Shown: one piece after another, positions 25,458-33,743 of the stretch
How positions within the stretch are numbered: position 1 is the first letter of the stretch
How the letters are laid out: every line of letters begins with the position of its first letter
The notes under the pieces: generated by a model
Seen by the model: only the letters and a program-made list of their open reading frames with translations
Database searches by the model: none
What the model was told of the DNA's origin: nothing
Assembly: GCA_021737225.1 (NCBI GenBank)
Contig: JAIPEJ010000008.1
Coordinates: 1 to 34,721 of the forward strand
Source of the DNA: Desulfobacteraceae bacterium
GTDB lineage: Bacteria > Desulfobacterota > Desulfobacteria > Desulfobacterales > Desulfosalsimonadaceae
Direction of reading: 5' to 3'
DNA: 34,721 bases
Program-made: the position numbers and the translations under genes

Positions 25458-26954
25458 CTAGTCGGTGGCACCATTGAACAACACTTCAAGTTGGCTGGAT
25501 CCGAAAAACTGGGTCAGTTTTCTGGCGTCCTCCCATTGGGGGGCCATCCGGGTTTGCCCGGTCTGCGTGACGGCTTCGAGGCGGTATTTGTACAACAATG
25601 GATCGGCGCCCTTGTCTGAGGGCACATAAACCATGAGATTTTCGCTGACGTTGTTGTCAGCGGTCAGCGTGATCTCCTTTTTCTGCACTGTTGAGGCCTG
25701 TGCGGTAAAATACGGGGACTGGACATGGACAATTAACTTGTATACGCTGAATTCATCAAACAGCCCGGGAATGGCCTCCATATGAATCCGGCTGCCCGGG
25801 GCCAGCGCCACGCCTTTGCGGATGCGGCGATCGATTGTATCCAGGCAGTCTGCACAACTGCCGTCTATGTCAAGTCCCATCCAGCTCACCATGCGGTTGT
25901 CTCCCAGTAGCTTTTCAGCCGGCGGCAGTTTCAGGGGCCTGTCGGTTCCCGGGTCAATGCGCACGGTCTTGAGTTTCTTGGAAATCCTTTCGAGCTTGCC
26001 GTTTTTCAGGCGGTAGGCATTGATTGCCTCGAGCGCCACCGGAAAGTCTGTTACGTTTTCAAGGGATGCAATGCCCTGGCCGCTGGCCCACGCATCAAAT
26101 CCTTTCAACCGGGGACCGGAAAACTGCGCGTACTGGATACGGATGGGAACGGGGATTCGGGTTTGCTCAACGGCCACGTTCAGGGTTCCCACCAGGCCGT
26201 CATGGGCGATCTGGGCCAGGACTTCCTCTGTTTCGTCCTGTGTCAGCGAGAGCGTGAGCCTGAAAACCTGTTTTAGATGTGCCGGCGGATTCAGGTGAAT
26301 TCGTTCGGCCGGCAGGGCCAGGCCGGTGGCCAGTGCCTGCAAATCCGCTGTTGCCCCCAGGCCCGGCAGTGCTTTGATCGTAAGTGGGTCCGTGGACTTG
26401 AGCGCAAATGCCTGGCGCAGGATTGATTTCAGCAAATGGACGTCCCCCGGAAGATGCGGTGCCTGGAGTTCCGCAGTGACCATCACGGAAGGCTGTCCGG
26501 GTTCCGCCCGGGTATTGTACTGAACATTGAGTCGATAGCCGTCTGCATCGCGTTTTAGCAAAAACGCCCGGGGGATGTAATAAAAGACATTTCCCGCAGC
26601 TTTGTCCTGGAGGATCAGGTGACTGTCCCAGCCGCAGACCATGCCCAGATCCGCAAGCAGTGCGGGGTCATCGATCACGTCGCTTAAATCCAGGGTGGCT
26701 GACGGGTCCGGCCCCCCGGGTTCGGCGGGTTCGGTTTTCGGGATCACCGGCCGCAGGTTTTTCAGCCTGGATGGTATGGGTCTTCTGATTTGTACCGCGG
26801 TTCGCGGTTGAAACGTAAAGGTTTGCGTTGCCCTGGCGGCCTGAACGGTATCCGGGTGGAGCCTTAGCGTTTTGTTTGTATCCGGGGAAGAGTCTGCAGC
26901 CTGGGCGGTTATGCCGAGAAATAAAGAAAATATGACAGCAGCGAATTTTCGCAT
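25458..26954 (-). CDS. Exported protein of unknown function, distant relative E of the operon family
   Basis: 498 aa with signal peptide; FYYIPRAFLLKRDADGYRLNVQY and a C-terminal YKYRLEAVTQTGQTRMAPQWEDARKLTQFF resembling the C-terminal ends of A-D. Confidence 0.75.
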   Translation of the reverse strand: MRKFAAVIFSLFLGITAQAADSSPDTNKTLRLHPDTVQAARATQTFTFQPRTAVQIRRPIPSRLKNLRPVIPKTEPAEPGGPDPSATLDLSDVIDDPALLADLGMVCGWDSHLILQDKAAGNVFYYIPRAFLLKRDADGYRLNVQYNTRAEPGQPSVMVTAELQAPHLPGDVHLLKSILRQAFALKSTDPLTIKALPGLGATADLQALATGLALPAERIHLNPPAHLKQVFRLTLSLTQDETEEVLAQIAHDGLVGTLNVAVEQTRIPVPIRIQYAQFSGPRLKGFDAWASGQGIASLENVTDFPVALEAINAYRLKNGKLERISKKLKTVRIDPGTDRPLKLPPAEKLLGDNRMVSWMGLDIDGSCADCLDTIDRRIRKGVALAPGSRIHMEAIPGLFDEFSVYKLIVHVQSPYFTAQASTVQKKEITLTADNNVSENLMVYVPSDKGADPLLYKYRLEAVTQTGQTRMAPQWEDARKLTQFFGSSQLEVLFNGATD

Positions 26955-27000
26955 GGGCGTTGCTCCGGGTTTGCGGGTAAGCTTTTAAGGCCCTTGGCGG

Positions 27001-28311
27001 TTATTGCTTGACCAGCTTGGGGTTTACCCACACCGCCCAGTCCCGGGCACTGGTTCGGCCGGCAGACGTCCGCAGAACAATGTTGACGGGCTTGCCCGCC
27101 CAGGCGGACAGGTCTGCTGTCAGCGGGGTGTAAGCGCGGTTGGTAATGTGTTTGCGAAGCACCCGCCGGGCGTTTTTGCCCTGTTCCAGGACAAAAACAG
27201 ACATCACAACCCCGTCGGAGGCCTCCGCGCCTTTTAGCAGGGCACCGGTGGCCTTGAATGTGACGTTTCTGCCAAGCCGCATCAGGGGGAAGCGTCCTTG
27301 TATCCATCCGCCGACTTTCCATTGGGGATGGGTCTGCAAAAGGTTTACCGCCTTGTTGTTGGGGCAGATGACACCGTTTTTCAGGGTTCTTGCAAAACCG
27401 CGCCTGTCGTTGTCCGGTCCCGGAAAGGGCAGTGGTCCGGCATTGCTTTTCCACTGGGCCATGTCCGCCTGGTCAAAGAAATTATATTCGGAAACCGTAT
27501 GCTGAATTTCCACCTTTTCCGGTGCAACAGAGACTCGCCGGTTTACGCCGCCTGCCTCTGAAGCCGGACTCGGTGCCGATTTATCCACAGTTGCGGTTGG
27601 CAGCGCCTTTAATGTTGTTCCGGGCCGTATGACTGCAGCACCGGATCCCGCCGTGTCACTTTCCTCGGTGGTTTCACCCGCCGCCAGTTCAATGGTTTCC
27701 TCTGAATCGGCTTCTTCTTCCATGTTTTGCACAGGGGTTTCGATTTCGCTGCTGTCTGTCCATGTTTTTGGGAAATCATAGACCAGGCTGCCGAACGGAC
27801 GATCCGGATTGGTCTTTCGCACCAGGTACAGGTGGATCTGATCGGATTTCACTGCTTCTGCGGCCGAGCCCCATTCGTCATTGGCCGCCTGCGGATCCCG
27901 GCCGATTCTGAGTGTCACAGTGCCCTTTTTGCCCTGTACGGGAGAAATCGTACTTGAAAAACCGTCCAGGGGTTCGCTCCAGCGCATCACTTCGCCCTGT
28001 ACGGAAACGCCGTCCTTGCGTTTGACTTTTTCGTATTCTACTTCTAGAACAATTTCATTTCCTCGTCTTTCCAGAAGTTTTACTTCTCCGATCCGGCCTT
28101 CGTAGTTTCCGATGAATTCCTCGATGCCTTCTTCCATGGATTCCTGCGCCGCTTTGCCGACTGCTTTGAATATCCCGTCGAGCACTCCGCCGCTTTCGCC
28201 CTGGGTTTGTTCAGTCTGGGGATTGTCTTCAACTTGTGCATACAGGGGGGCGGCAATTGCCAGCGAAAGTAAAAAAATTAAAATCCCCCGGGAAAATAAA
28301 TGCTTATTCAT
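27001..28311 (-). CDS. Exported protein of unknown function, first gene of the operon; C-terminal beta-sandwich-like domain
   Basis: 436 aa; signal peptide (MNKHLFSRGILIFLLSLAIAAPLYAQ), acidic/Thr-rich linker in the middle, C-terminal YNFFDQADMAQWKSNAGPLPFPG...HPQWKVGGWIQGRFPLMRLGRNVTFKATGALLKGAEASDGVVMSVFVLEQGK...NIVLRTSAGRTSARDWAVWVNPKLVKQ. RBS CAAGGAGACC. Confidence 0.8.
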   Translation of the reverse strand: MNKHLFSRGILIFLLSLAIAAPLYAQVEDNPQTEQTQGESGGVLDGIFKAVGKAAQESMEEGIEEFIGNYEGRIGEVKLLERRGNEIVLEVEYEKVKRKDGVSVQGEVMRWSEPLDGFSSTISPVQGKKGTVTLRIGRDPQAANDEWGSAAEAVKSDQIHLYLVRKTNPDRPFGSLVYDFPKTWTDSSEIETPVQNMEEEADSEETIELAAGETTEESDTAGSGAAVIRPGTTLKALPTATVDKSAPSPASEAGGVNRRVSVAPEKVEIQHTVSEYNFFDQADMAQWKSNAGPLPFPGPDNDRRGFARTLKNGVICPNNKAVNLLQTHPQWKVGGWIQGRFPLMRLGRNVTFKATGALLKGAEASDGVVMSVFVLEQGKNARRVLRKHITNRAYTPLTADLSAWAGKPVNIVLRTSAGRTSARDWAVWVNPKLVKQ

Positions 28312-28387
28312 TTTCGTGGTCTCCTTGTTGATCGGGTGATCAAAAGACGGATGCGGGTACGGATGGAAATATACTTTTGCTGAAAGA

Positions 28388-28416
28388 TTTATACTAAAAA
28401 TGGAGTTGTATGTAAA
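28388..28416 (-). promoter_or_regulatory. Sigma70-like promoter for the 17740-28311 operon
   Basis: Minus strand: TTTACA - 17 bp (TACAACTCCATTTTTAG) - TATAAA, about 80 bp upstream of the ATG at 28311. Confidence 0.6.
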
Positions 28417-28515
28417 GACGGAATTGTGTTTTACGAAAAATATGATCTGAAAGGATTCGGACTCGGATTTCGCAGGCTTAGAAGAGGAGACGCGAAAAAA
28501 TCCCTTGAATATTCT

Positions 28516-28544
28516 AAGGCAGCGCAGGGCGGCTGCCTTTTTTT
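28516..28544 (+). terminator. Intrinsic terminator oriented on the + strand
   Basis: AAGGCAGC-(8)-GCTGCCTT followed by TTTTT; plus-strand polarity although both flanking genes are on the minus strand. Confidence 0.6.
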
Positions 28545-28598
28545 GTGCTCCGGGGCATTGCGCCGGTACAAGGGCGAATCCGGTACTCCTGACGGCTC

Positions 28599-29492
28599 TC
28601 AGGCCTGCCGGCTTCTATAGAAAACCGCCCCGATGCCGCACAGCAGTGCCAGCCCGCAGAATATCAGCACCATGCCGAGGCCCTCCCACGGGCCCGGGAC
28701 TTCGCCCAACTGCAGCCATGCCGCCAGCACGCCCAAAACCGGCACTGTCAGCGTGCCCAGACCCGCCATGCCTGCGGGCATTTCCTGCAGGGCGAAAAAC
28801 CACAATGTCCAGGCCACGGCAGTGGCCAGTACGGCGTTGTAGGCAACAGCGCCGATAAAGTACGGGGTCCATTCGATGGCCCGGGACTCGACAAAAAGGG
28901 CGATCAGGATGAGGGGCACCGCGCCCGCCATTAACTGCCAGGCGTTTGCCGCAAGCAGGTCCACCTGCACCCGGGCGCGGAAATATTTGTTCCACACCCC
29001 GGCAAGCGCCCAGCACAGGCCGGCCAGGCTGGCCAGCACGGTACTTGCCAGGTGCGGATGGCTTTTCCAGGGATGGAACAGAAAGACCAGCCCGCAGAAG
29101 GCCAGGCCTGCGGCAATTGCCTGCCATCTGTGGATGCGCTCTCCCAGCAGGGGCCATGCCAGCAGCAGCAGCCAGAAGGGCATGGTGTATACGAGCATGA
29201 CGGTTTTTCCGGCCCCGCCGCTGACAAGGGCCCATATGGAAAACCCGAAAAAGCCCGTTGTCTGCAAAAGTGCCAAAAGCAGGATTGCCGGCAATGAACC
29301 GGGCCGCAGAGACCGGCCGGAAACGGCTGCAACGAAAAACAGCACCATGCTGCCGATGACCGCCCGGATAGCCCCGAAGGCAAACGGACCGCAGAAGTTC
29401 AGGGCCGTTTTCATGATTACCCAGTTGTATCCCCAGATAAAGGCCAGCATGACCAGGCCGAGGATGGGAAGCCATTGATTTCGGTGCGCCAT
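28599..29492 (-). CDS. DMT-superfamily (EamA) transporter
   Basis: 297 aa, about ten hydrophobic segments; FIWGYNWVIMKTALNF, AIRAVIGSMVLFF, ... PVLGVLAAWLQLGEVPGPWEGLGMVLIFCGL. Confidence 0.92.
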   Translation of the reverse strand: MAHRNQWLPILGLVMLAFIWGYNWVIMKTALNFCGPFAFGAIRAVIGSMVLFFVAAVSGRSLRPGSLPAILLLALLQTTGFFGFSIWALVSGGAGKTVMLVYTMPFWLLLLAWPLLGERIHRWQAIAAGLAFCGLVFLFHPWKSHPHLASTVLASLAGLCWALAGVWNKYFRARVQVDLLAANAWQLMAGAVPLILIALFVESRAIEWTPYFIGAVAYNAVLATAVAWTLWFFALQEMPAGMAGLGTLTVPVLGVLAAWLQLGEVPGPWEGLGMVLIFCGLALLCGIGAVFYRSRQA

Positions 29493-29498
29493 TTTTTG

Positions 29499-30218
29499 TT
29501 ACAAGAGGTCTTTTCCGATTAACTGTTGAAACGCGGCCGCATCGTAAAACATGGACACGTTGTTGAAGAAGCAGTAATTGGGATTCTGAGTGCTTAACAT
29601 GGACCGGAGCTGTTTGAGTTCTTCTGCGGTGTATCGGTGATCATAACCGGAAATCCCGTGCAGCCGGTAGTAGCGGATACCGCTGGTGACCGGAAGCTGT
29701 TTAAAGGGATCGACCGCGTGGTACAATCCGGATATCCGGCAGACCTGGTCAATGTCTGTATCCTGCCATTTGCCGAGGGGTTCGAACAGCAGGATGCACC
29801 CTCCGGTGTCAATGGCCCGGAAGAACCGGGCCACCCGTTCCATGTTCTCATCCGTGGGCTGAAAGGAGGCCGGGCATTGAAACAGGATCTTGTCTGCGTG
29901 CAGGGCCCGGGCGCAGGCAAGGGTCTTTTCCCAGGCCTGCCGGGTGAGCGCATTTAGCTGGAAATCCCCGGCCTGGGACTTTTCCTGCTCGGACAAAGGC
30001 GTTTTCACCCTGCGGTAGGTCGGGCTGGCCGATCTGTGCGTTATCAACTGCCAGGCCTTGACCGTGAACTCGAAGTTTTCGGGTGCGTTGTGCCGCCACC
30101 GCGCAAGCGTTGCCGTCTTGGGCGGCTGGTAAAAGGTTTTCTGCACCTCGAGCGCATGGAAAGCGGCGAAGTACTTGTCCTGTGCTTTTGCAAATCCGCA
30201 GCATCCGATGCGAACCAT
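29499..30218 (-). CDS. DUF72 domain protein
   Basis: 239 aa; VRIGCCGFAKAQDKYFAAFHALEVQKTFYQPPKTATLARWRHNAPENFEFTVKAWQLITH...YYRLHGISGYDHRYTAEELKQL typical of DUF72 (YecE-like) proteins. Confidence 0.88.
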   Translation of the reverse strand: MVRIGCCGFAKAQDKYFAAFHALEVQKTFYQPPKTATLARWRHNAPENFEFTVKAWQLITHRSASPTYRRVKTPLSEQEKSQAGDFQLNALTRQAWEKTLACARALHADKILFQCPASFQPTDENMERVARFFRAIDTGGCILLFEPLGKWQDTDIDQVCRISGLYHAVDPFKQLPVTSGIRYYRLHGISGYDHRYTAEELKQLRSMLSTQNPNYCFFNNVSMFYDAAAFQQLIGKDLL

Positions 30219-30254
30219 GAGGCCTCCTTGAAAACAAATATTTTTTCCGGAATC

Positions 30255-31028
30255 TTATTCCGCGTAAATCATTTTCCGGGTCATGCCGCCGTCTGTCACG
30301 AAGTTCTGTCCGGTGATAAATCCGGCCCGGTCTGATGCCAGCCAGGATGCAAGCCCGGCCACATCGCGCGGATCGCCCACCCGGCCCGCCGGGTGCTGTG
30401 CATGGTCTGCTTTGGTGAGCCGGGGGTCTTCGCGTTTGCTCTTTTTCTGCCACGCTGCGGTTTCAATCCAGCCCGGACTGATGCAGTTCACACGGACCCG
30501 CGGACCCAAGCTGACGGCAAGGGCGTGGGTGAGCGCGACAATGCCGCCCTTGGATGCGGCGTAGGCTTCGGTGTGGGGTTCTGACTGCAGGGCCCGGGTG
30601 GAGGCAATATTGATGATGCAGCCGCCGGTTTTTTCCAGATACGGCACCGCGTGTCTGGCAAACAGAAAGCAGCCGGTTAAATTCACGCAGATTACGCGTT
30701 GCCACTGCTCCAGGCTCAACTCCGTGACCGGCACACCGAAATAACCGCTTATTCCCGCGTTACAGACCAGCACGTCAAGCCTGGCAAATCGCCGGATGGT
30801 TTCTGAAACCGCGGTTTTGACATCGCCTTCATCTGATACATCACAGCGCACCGCGGCCGGATTCTCGTCTTTTCCCAGTTCAGCTGCTGTCTCCTCGCAG
30901 GCCTGGCTGTCGCAGTCCGCAATCAGCACGTTCATGCCGTCTGCCAAAAACTGCTCCGCGATCGCCCGGCCGATGCCCTGGGCGCCGCCGGTGACCAGGG
31001 CTGTCGGCTTTGTTTCTTTTCCGGTCAT
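30255..31028 (-). CDS. Short-chain dehydrogenase/reductase (SDR)
   Basis: 257 aa; TGGAQGIGRAIAEQF, VCNAGISG, YAASKGGIVALTHALAVSLGPRVRVNCISPGWI, ITGQNFVTDGGMTRKM. Confidence 0.94.
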   Translation of the reverse strand: MTGKETKPTALVTGGAQGIGRAIAEQFLADGMNVLIADCDSQACEETAAELGKDENPAAVRCDVSDEGDVKTAVSETIRRFARLDVLVCNAGISGYFGVPVTELSLEQWQRVICVNLTGCFLFARHAVPYLEKTGGCIINIASTRALQSEPHTEAYAASKGGIVALTHALAVSLGPRVRVNCISPGWIETAAWQKKSKREDPRLTKADHAQHPAGRVGDPRDVAGLASWLASDRAGFITGQNFVTDGGMTRKMIYAE

Positions 31029-31049
31029 AACAAATTTACCCTGCTCGCG

Positions 31050-31880
31050 TTAATTCTGGTACAGGTGCACATCCCTTTGCGGAAAGGGAATTGAGATGCC
31101 GTTTGCGTCAAACTGCTTTTTGACGGCTTCTGTCATTTCAAAATAGAAAGTCCAGTAGTCCCCGGCATTGACCCAGGGCCGGCAGGCGATGTTAACGCTG
31201 CTGTCTGCCAGTTCCAGCACCACCACCATGGGCTCGGGTTCGGGCAGTATGCGGCTGTCGTTTTTCAGCAGATCCCACAGAATCTGCTTGGCCTTGTCAA
31301 TATCGGAATCATAGGCAATGCCAAATACCATATCCACCCGGCGGGTGCCCTGCTTGGCGTAATTGACGATCTTGTCGCCGGTCATCTTTGCATTGGGCAC
31401 GATCACGGTCTTGTTGTCCGGGGTGAGCAAAATGGTGTTAAAAATCTCAATTTCCCTGACCGTGCCGGCCGTGCCCCCGCCCTCTATATAATCGTTTACC
31501 TTGAATGGCCGGAAAAGAAGCATGAGCACTCCGGCCGCGAAATTGGCAAGCGAGCCCTGCAGGGCCAGGCCGATGGCCAGGCCGGCGGCGCCCAGCAGGG
31601 CGATAAAGGAAGTGGTCTGAATGCCCAACTGGGCAAGGGCCGCAATAATGACAAAGGCAAACAAAGCGATGTAGGCAAGGTTGGCGGTAAACGAAATCAG
31701 GGTTTCATCCACGTCGCTTCGCCGCATGGATTTTTCAATGAAATTGCGCAATAAAATGGCCACCCACCGGCCCAGAACAAGGACCACGATGGCGGCCAGC
31801 AGTTTTATCCCGAAGACCGTCCCTATGTCTATGAGCCTGGCAAGCATTTGTTCCATGCCGCTTACTGTGAAGTCATTCAT
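31050..31880 (-). CDS. Small-conductance mechanosensitive channel (MscS family)
   Basis: 276 aa; LGAAGLAIGLALQGSLANFAAGVLMLLFRPFKVNDYIE, VIVPNAKMTGDKIVNYAKQGTRRVD. Confidence 0.94.
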   Translation of the reverse strand: MNDFTVSGMEQMLARLIDIGTVFGIKLLAAIVVLVLGRWVAILLRNFIEKSMRRSDVDETLISFTANLAYIALFAFVIIAALAQLGIQTTSFIALLGAAGLAIGLALQGSLANFAAGVLMLLFRPFKVNDYIEGGGTAGTVREIEIFNTILLTPDNKTVIVPNAKMTGDKIVNYAKQGTRRVDMVFGIAYDSDIDKAKQILWDLLKNDSRILPEPEPMVVVLELADSSVNIACRPWVNAGDYWTFYFEMTEAVKKQFDANGISIPFPQRDVHLYQN

Positions 31881-32088
31881 GGCTTCCTCCTGTTTTTAAA
31901 TACCAATTTAAGTAAATGGTTGCGATGCACCCGGTTAAACACCTGTTTATCCGGTGGTGGCAGTCAAACCGGCAGGGTTTATCGGCAAGCCCGACTTTTT
32001 ATCTTTTTAATATAACTGCGGTTGGTGCATATGGAAAATGGAAAAAGTGCTTTGCAGCGGAAAGCATCGGCCCGACGGCTGTCGGAAA

Positions 32089-32742
32089 TCATCTTTTTTC
32101 AGATGAGTATCCGGAATCCGGGACAGCGCGGATTTCCTCCGGACCGGTGATGCATATATCCAGGTCATTTAATATGCCGTCTTCAATCCGGTATATCCAG
32201 CCGTGCACAGCCAGTTCCCGGCCGGATTGCCAGGCCTGGCAAACCATGGGAGTGCGCGATACGCTGATGGCCTGTTCAATAACATTGAGTTCACAGAGCA
32301 GATCGTGCTTTTCATTTTCATCACGGCATGCATCAATTTTGTCCCGGTGCCGGCTGTGGATATCTTTGACGTTTTCCAACCAGTTACTGATCAATCCATG
32401 ACCGTCGCCGGCCAGGGCCGCCTTGATGCCGCCGCATCCGTAATGGCCGCATACTATAATATGCTTTACTTTTAATACTTCCACTGCGTACTGGATCACA
32501 GACATGCAGTTGACATCCGTGTGGATCACAAGGTTGGCGATGTTTCGGTGTACAAAAACTTCCCCCGGGGGCATGTCTATAATCTGATTTGCCGGCACCC
32601 GGCTGTCCGAACAGCCGATCCATAGATATTGCGGGGCCTGCTGCTTTGCCAGGCGGGCGAAGAAACCGGGATCCGCGCACCTGATCCGTTCGGCCCATTT
32701 CCGGTTTTTTTCAAAAAGGTGGGATAAGACCCGCATAGGCAT
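32089..32742 (-). CDS. Beta-class carbonic anhydrase
   Basis: 217 aa; WIGCSDSRVPANQI, VFVHRNIANLV, IIVCGHYGCGGIKAAL, HGWIYRIEDG. Confidence 0.95.
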   Translation of the reverse strand: MPMRVLSHLFEKNRKWAERIRCADPGFFARLAKQQAPQYLWIGCSDSRVPANQIIDMPPGEVFVHRNIANLVIHTDVNCMSVIQYAVEVLKVKHIIVCGHYGCGGIKAALAGDGHGLISNWLENVKDIHSRHRDKIDACRDENEKHDLLCELNVIEQAISVSRTPMVCQAWQSGRELAVHGWIYRIEDGILNDLDICITGPEEIRAVPDSGYSSEKR

Positions 32743-32770
32743 CTGCTTTCATTTCGTTGCAGCTTCTGGT

Positions 32771-33736
32771 TCAAGACTTGCGCGTGGTAAACCGTCCTGC
32801 AAGGATTTGCGGGGTGCTCCACTGGGTGACGGATTGGGCGGAATAGGGGTTGCCGGTAATAATGGCCCGGGCCGCCAGCCTGGCGCTTTCAATGGCCGGG
32901 CCGATGCCTTCGCCCATATCCCGGGTGGCAAGCCCCGCTGCATCGCCGAGGATAAACGCGTTTTCGCGGCAGACAGCATCGGATCGGCCCCGAAGGTAGT
33001 AGATGTGTCCCTTTGGCGCAAGCCCGCGGGTCTCGGTCAGGCCCTTTCGCGCGAGCTTGCCGGCAAAGCGCCTCCAGTGGGTGTTGATGGTTTCGCCCCG
33101 CTTTTTCAGGGAGGAAAGCTTGCCGCCGATGCCCACGTTGAGATAACCGTTTTGCTTGGGGACGTACCAGGCATAGCCCGGAAGGCCGCGGTCGAAAAAC
33201 CACAAGCGGCACTGGGGGTCCTGCCATTGCCAGGCAAATTCCTTTTCGGCCGTGGCAATGCAGCGTCCGGGATCCCGGGGGTGGATTTCCGAAAAAAGCG
33301 ACTTGTAAACCGGGCAGTGCGTGCCGCCCGCACCCACCAGGTAGGTGCACTGGTATGCATCATCAATGATGTACTTGCTGCCGGCCCTGCGGATCTTTTT
33401 GACGCGGTGGCGGTCTACGGGCACCCCGGCGCGTTTTAACAGGAAATCGTCGAATTCAAAGCGCCGGATGGAATACTGGTGGGTGGGTACGGGCACGGGC
33501 ACGCCCTTGATATAAAACACGATCCGCCGGTAGGTCAGCAGTCGGTGGGGGTAATCGGCCGGGGCGAGTTCGAGGTCTGCCAGCACCCGGGGCGTGATCC
33601 AGCCGGCGCAAAGCTTGGTTCGCGGAAATTCCGCCTTGTCCAGGATCAGCACATCCGTGCCGTGCCTTGCAAGCTCCCGGGCGCAAGTGGCGCCGGCCGG
33701 TCCGCCGCCCACGATAATGACGGTTGCGGTTTTCAT
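32771..33736 (-). CDS. Geranylgeranyl-reductase-family FAD-dependent oxidoreductase
   Basis: 321 aa; VIIVGGGPAGATCARELARHGTDVLILDKAEFPRTKLCAGWITPRVLADL, YAWYVPKQNGYLNVGIGG, FILGDAAGLATRDMGEGIGPAIESARLAA. Confidence 0.9.
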   Translation of the reverse strand: MKTATVIIVGGGPAGATCARELARHGTDVLILDKAEFPRTKLCAGWITPRVLADLELAPADYPHRLLTYRRIVFYIKGVPVPVPTHQYSIRRFEFDDFLLKRAGVPVDRHRVKKIRRAGSKYIIDDAYQCTYLVGAGGTHCPVYKSLFSEIHPRDPGRCIATAEKEFAWQWQDPQCRLWFFDRGLPGYAWYVPKQNGYLNVGIGGKLSSLKKRGETINTHWRRFAGKLARKGLTETRGLAPKGHIYYLRGRSDAVCRENAFILGDAAGLATRDMGEGIGPAIESARLAARAIITGNPYSAQSVTQWSTPQILAGRFTTRKS

Positions 33737-33743
33737 GAGAAAT

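Noticed and set aside
31928-31956. Imperfect palindrome CACCCGGTTAAACACCTGTTTATCCGGTG between the carbonic anhydrase and MscS genes
   Set aside because: Contains mismatches and a bulge, no U-tract, and no further support for an operator or terminator.
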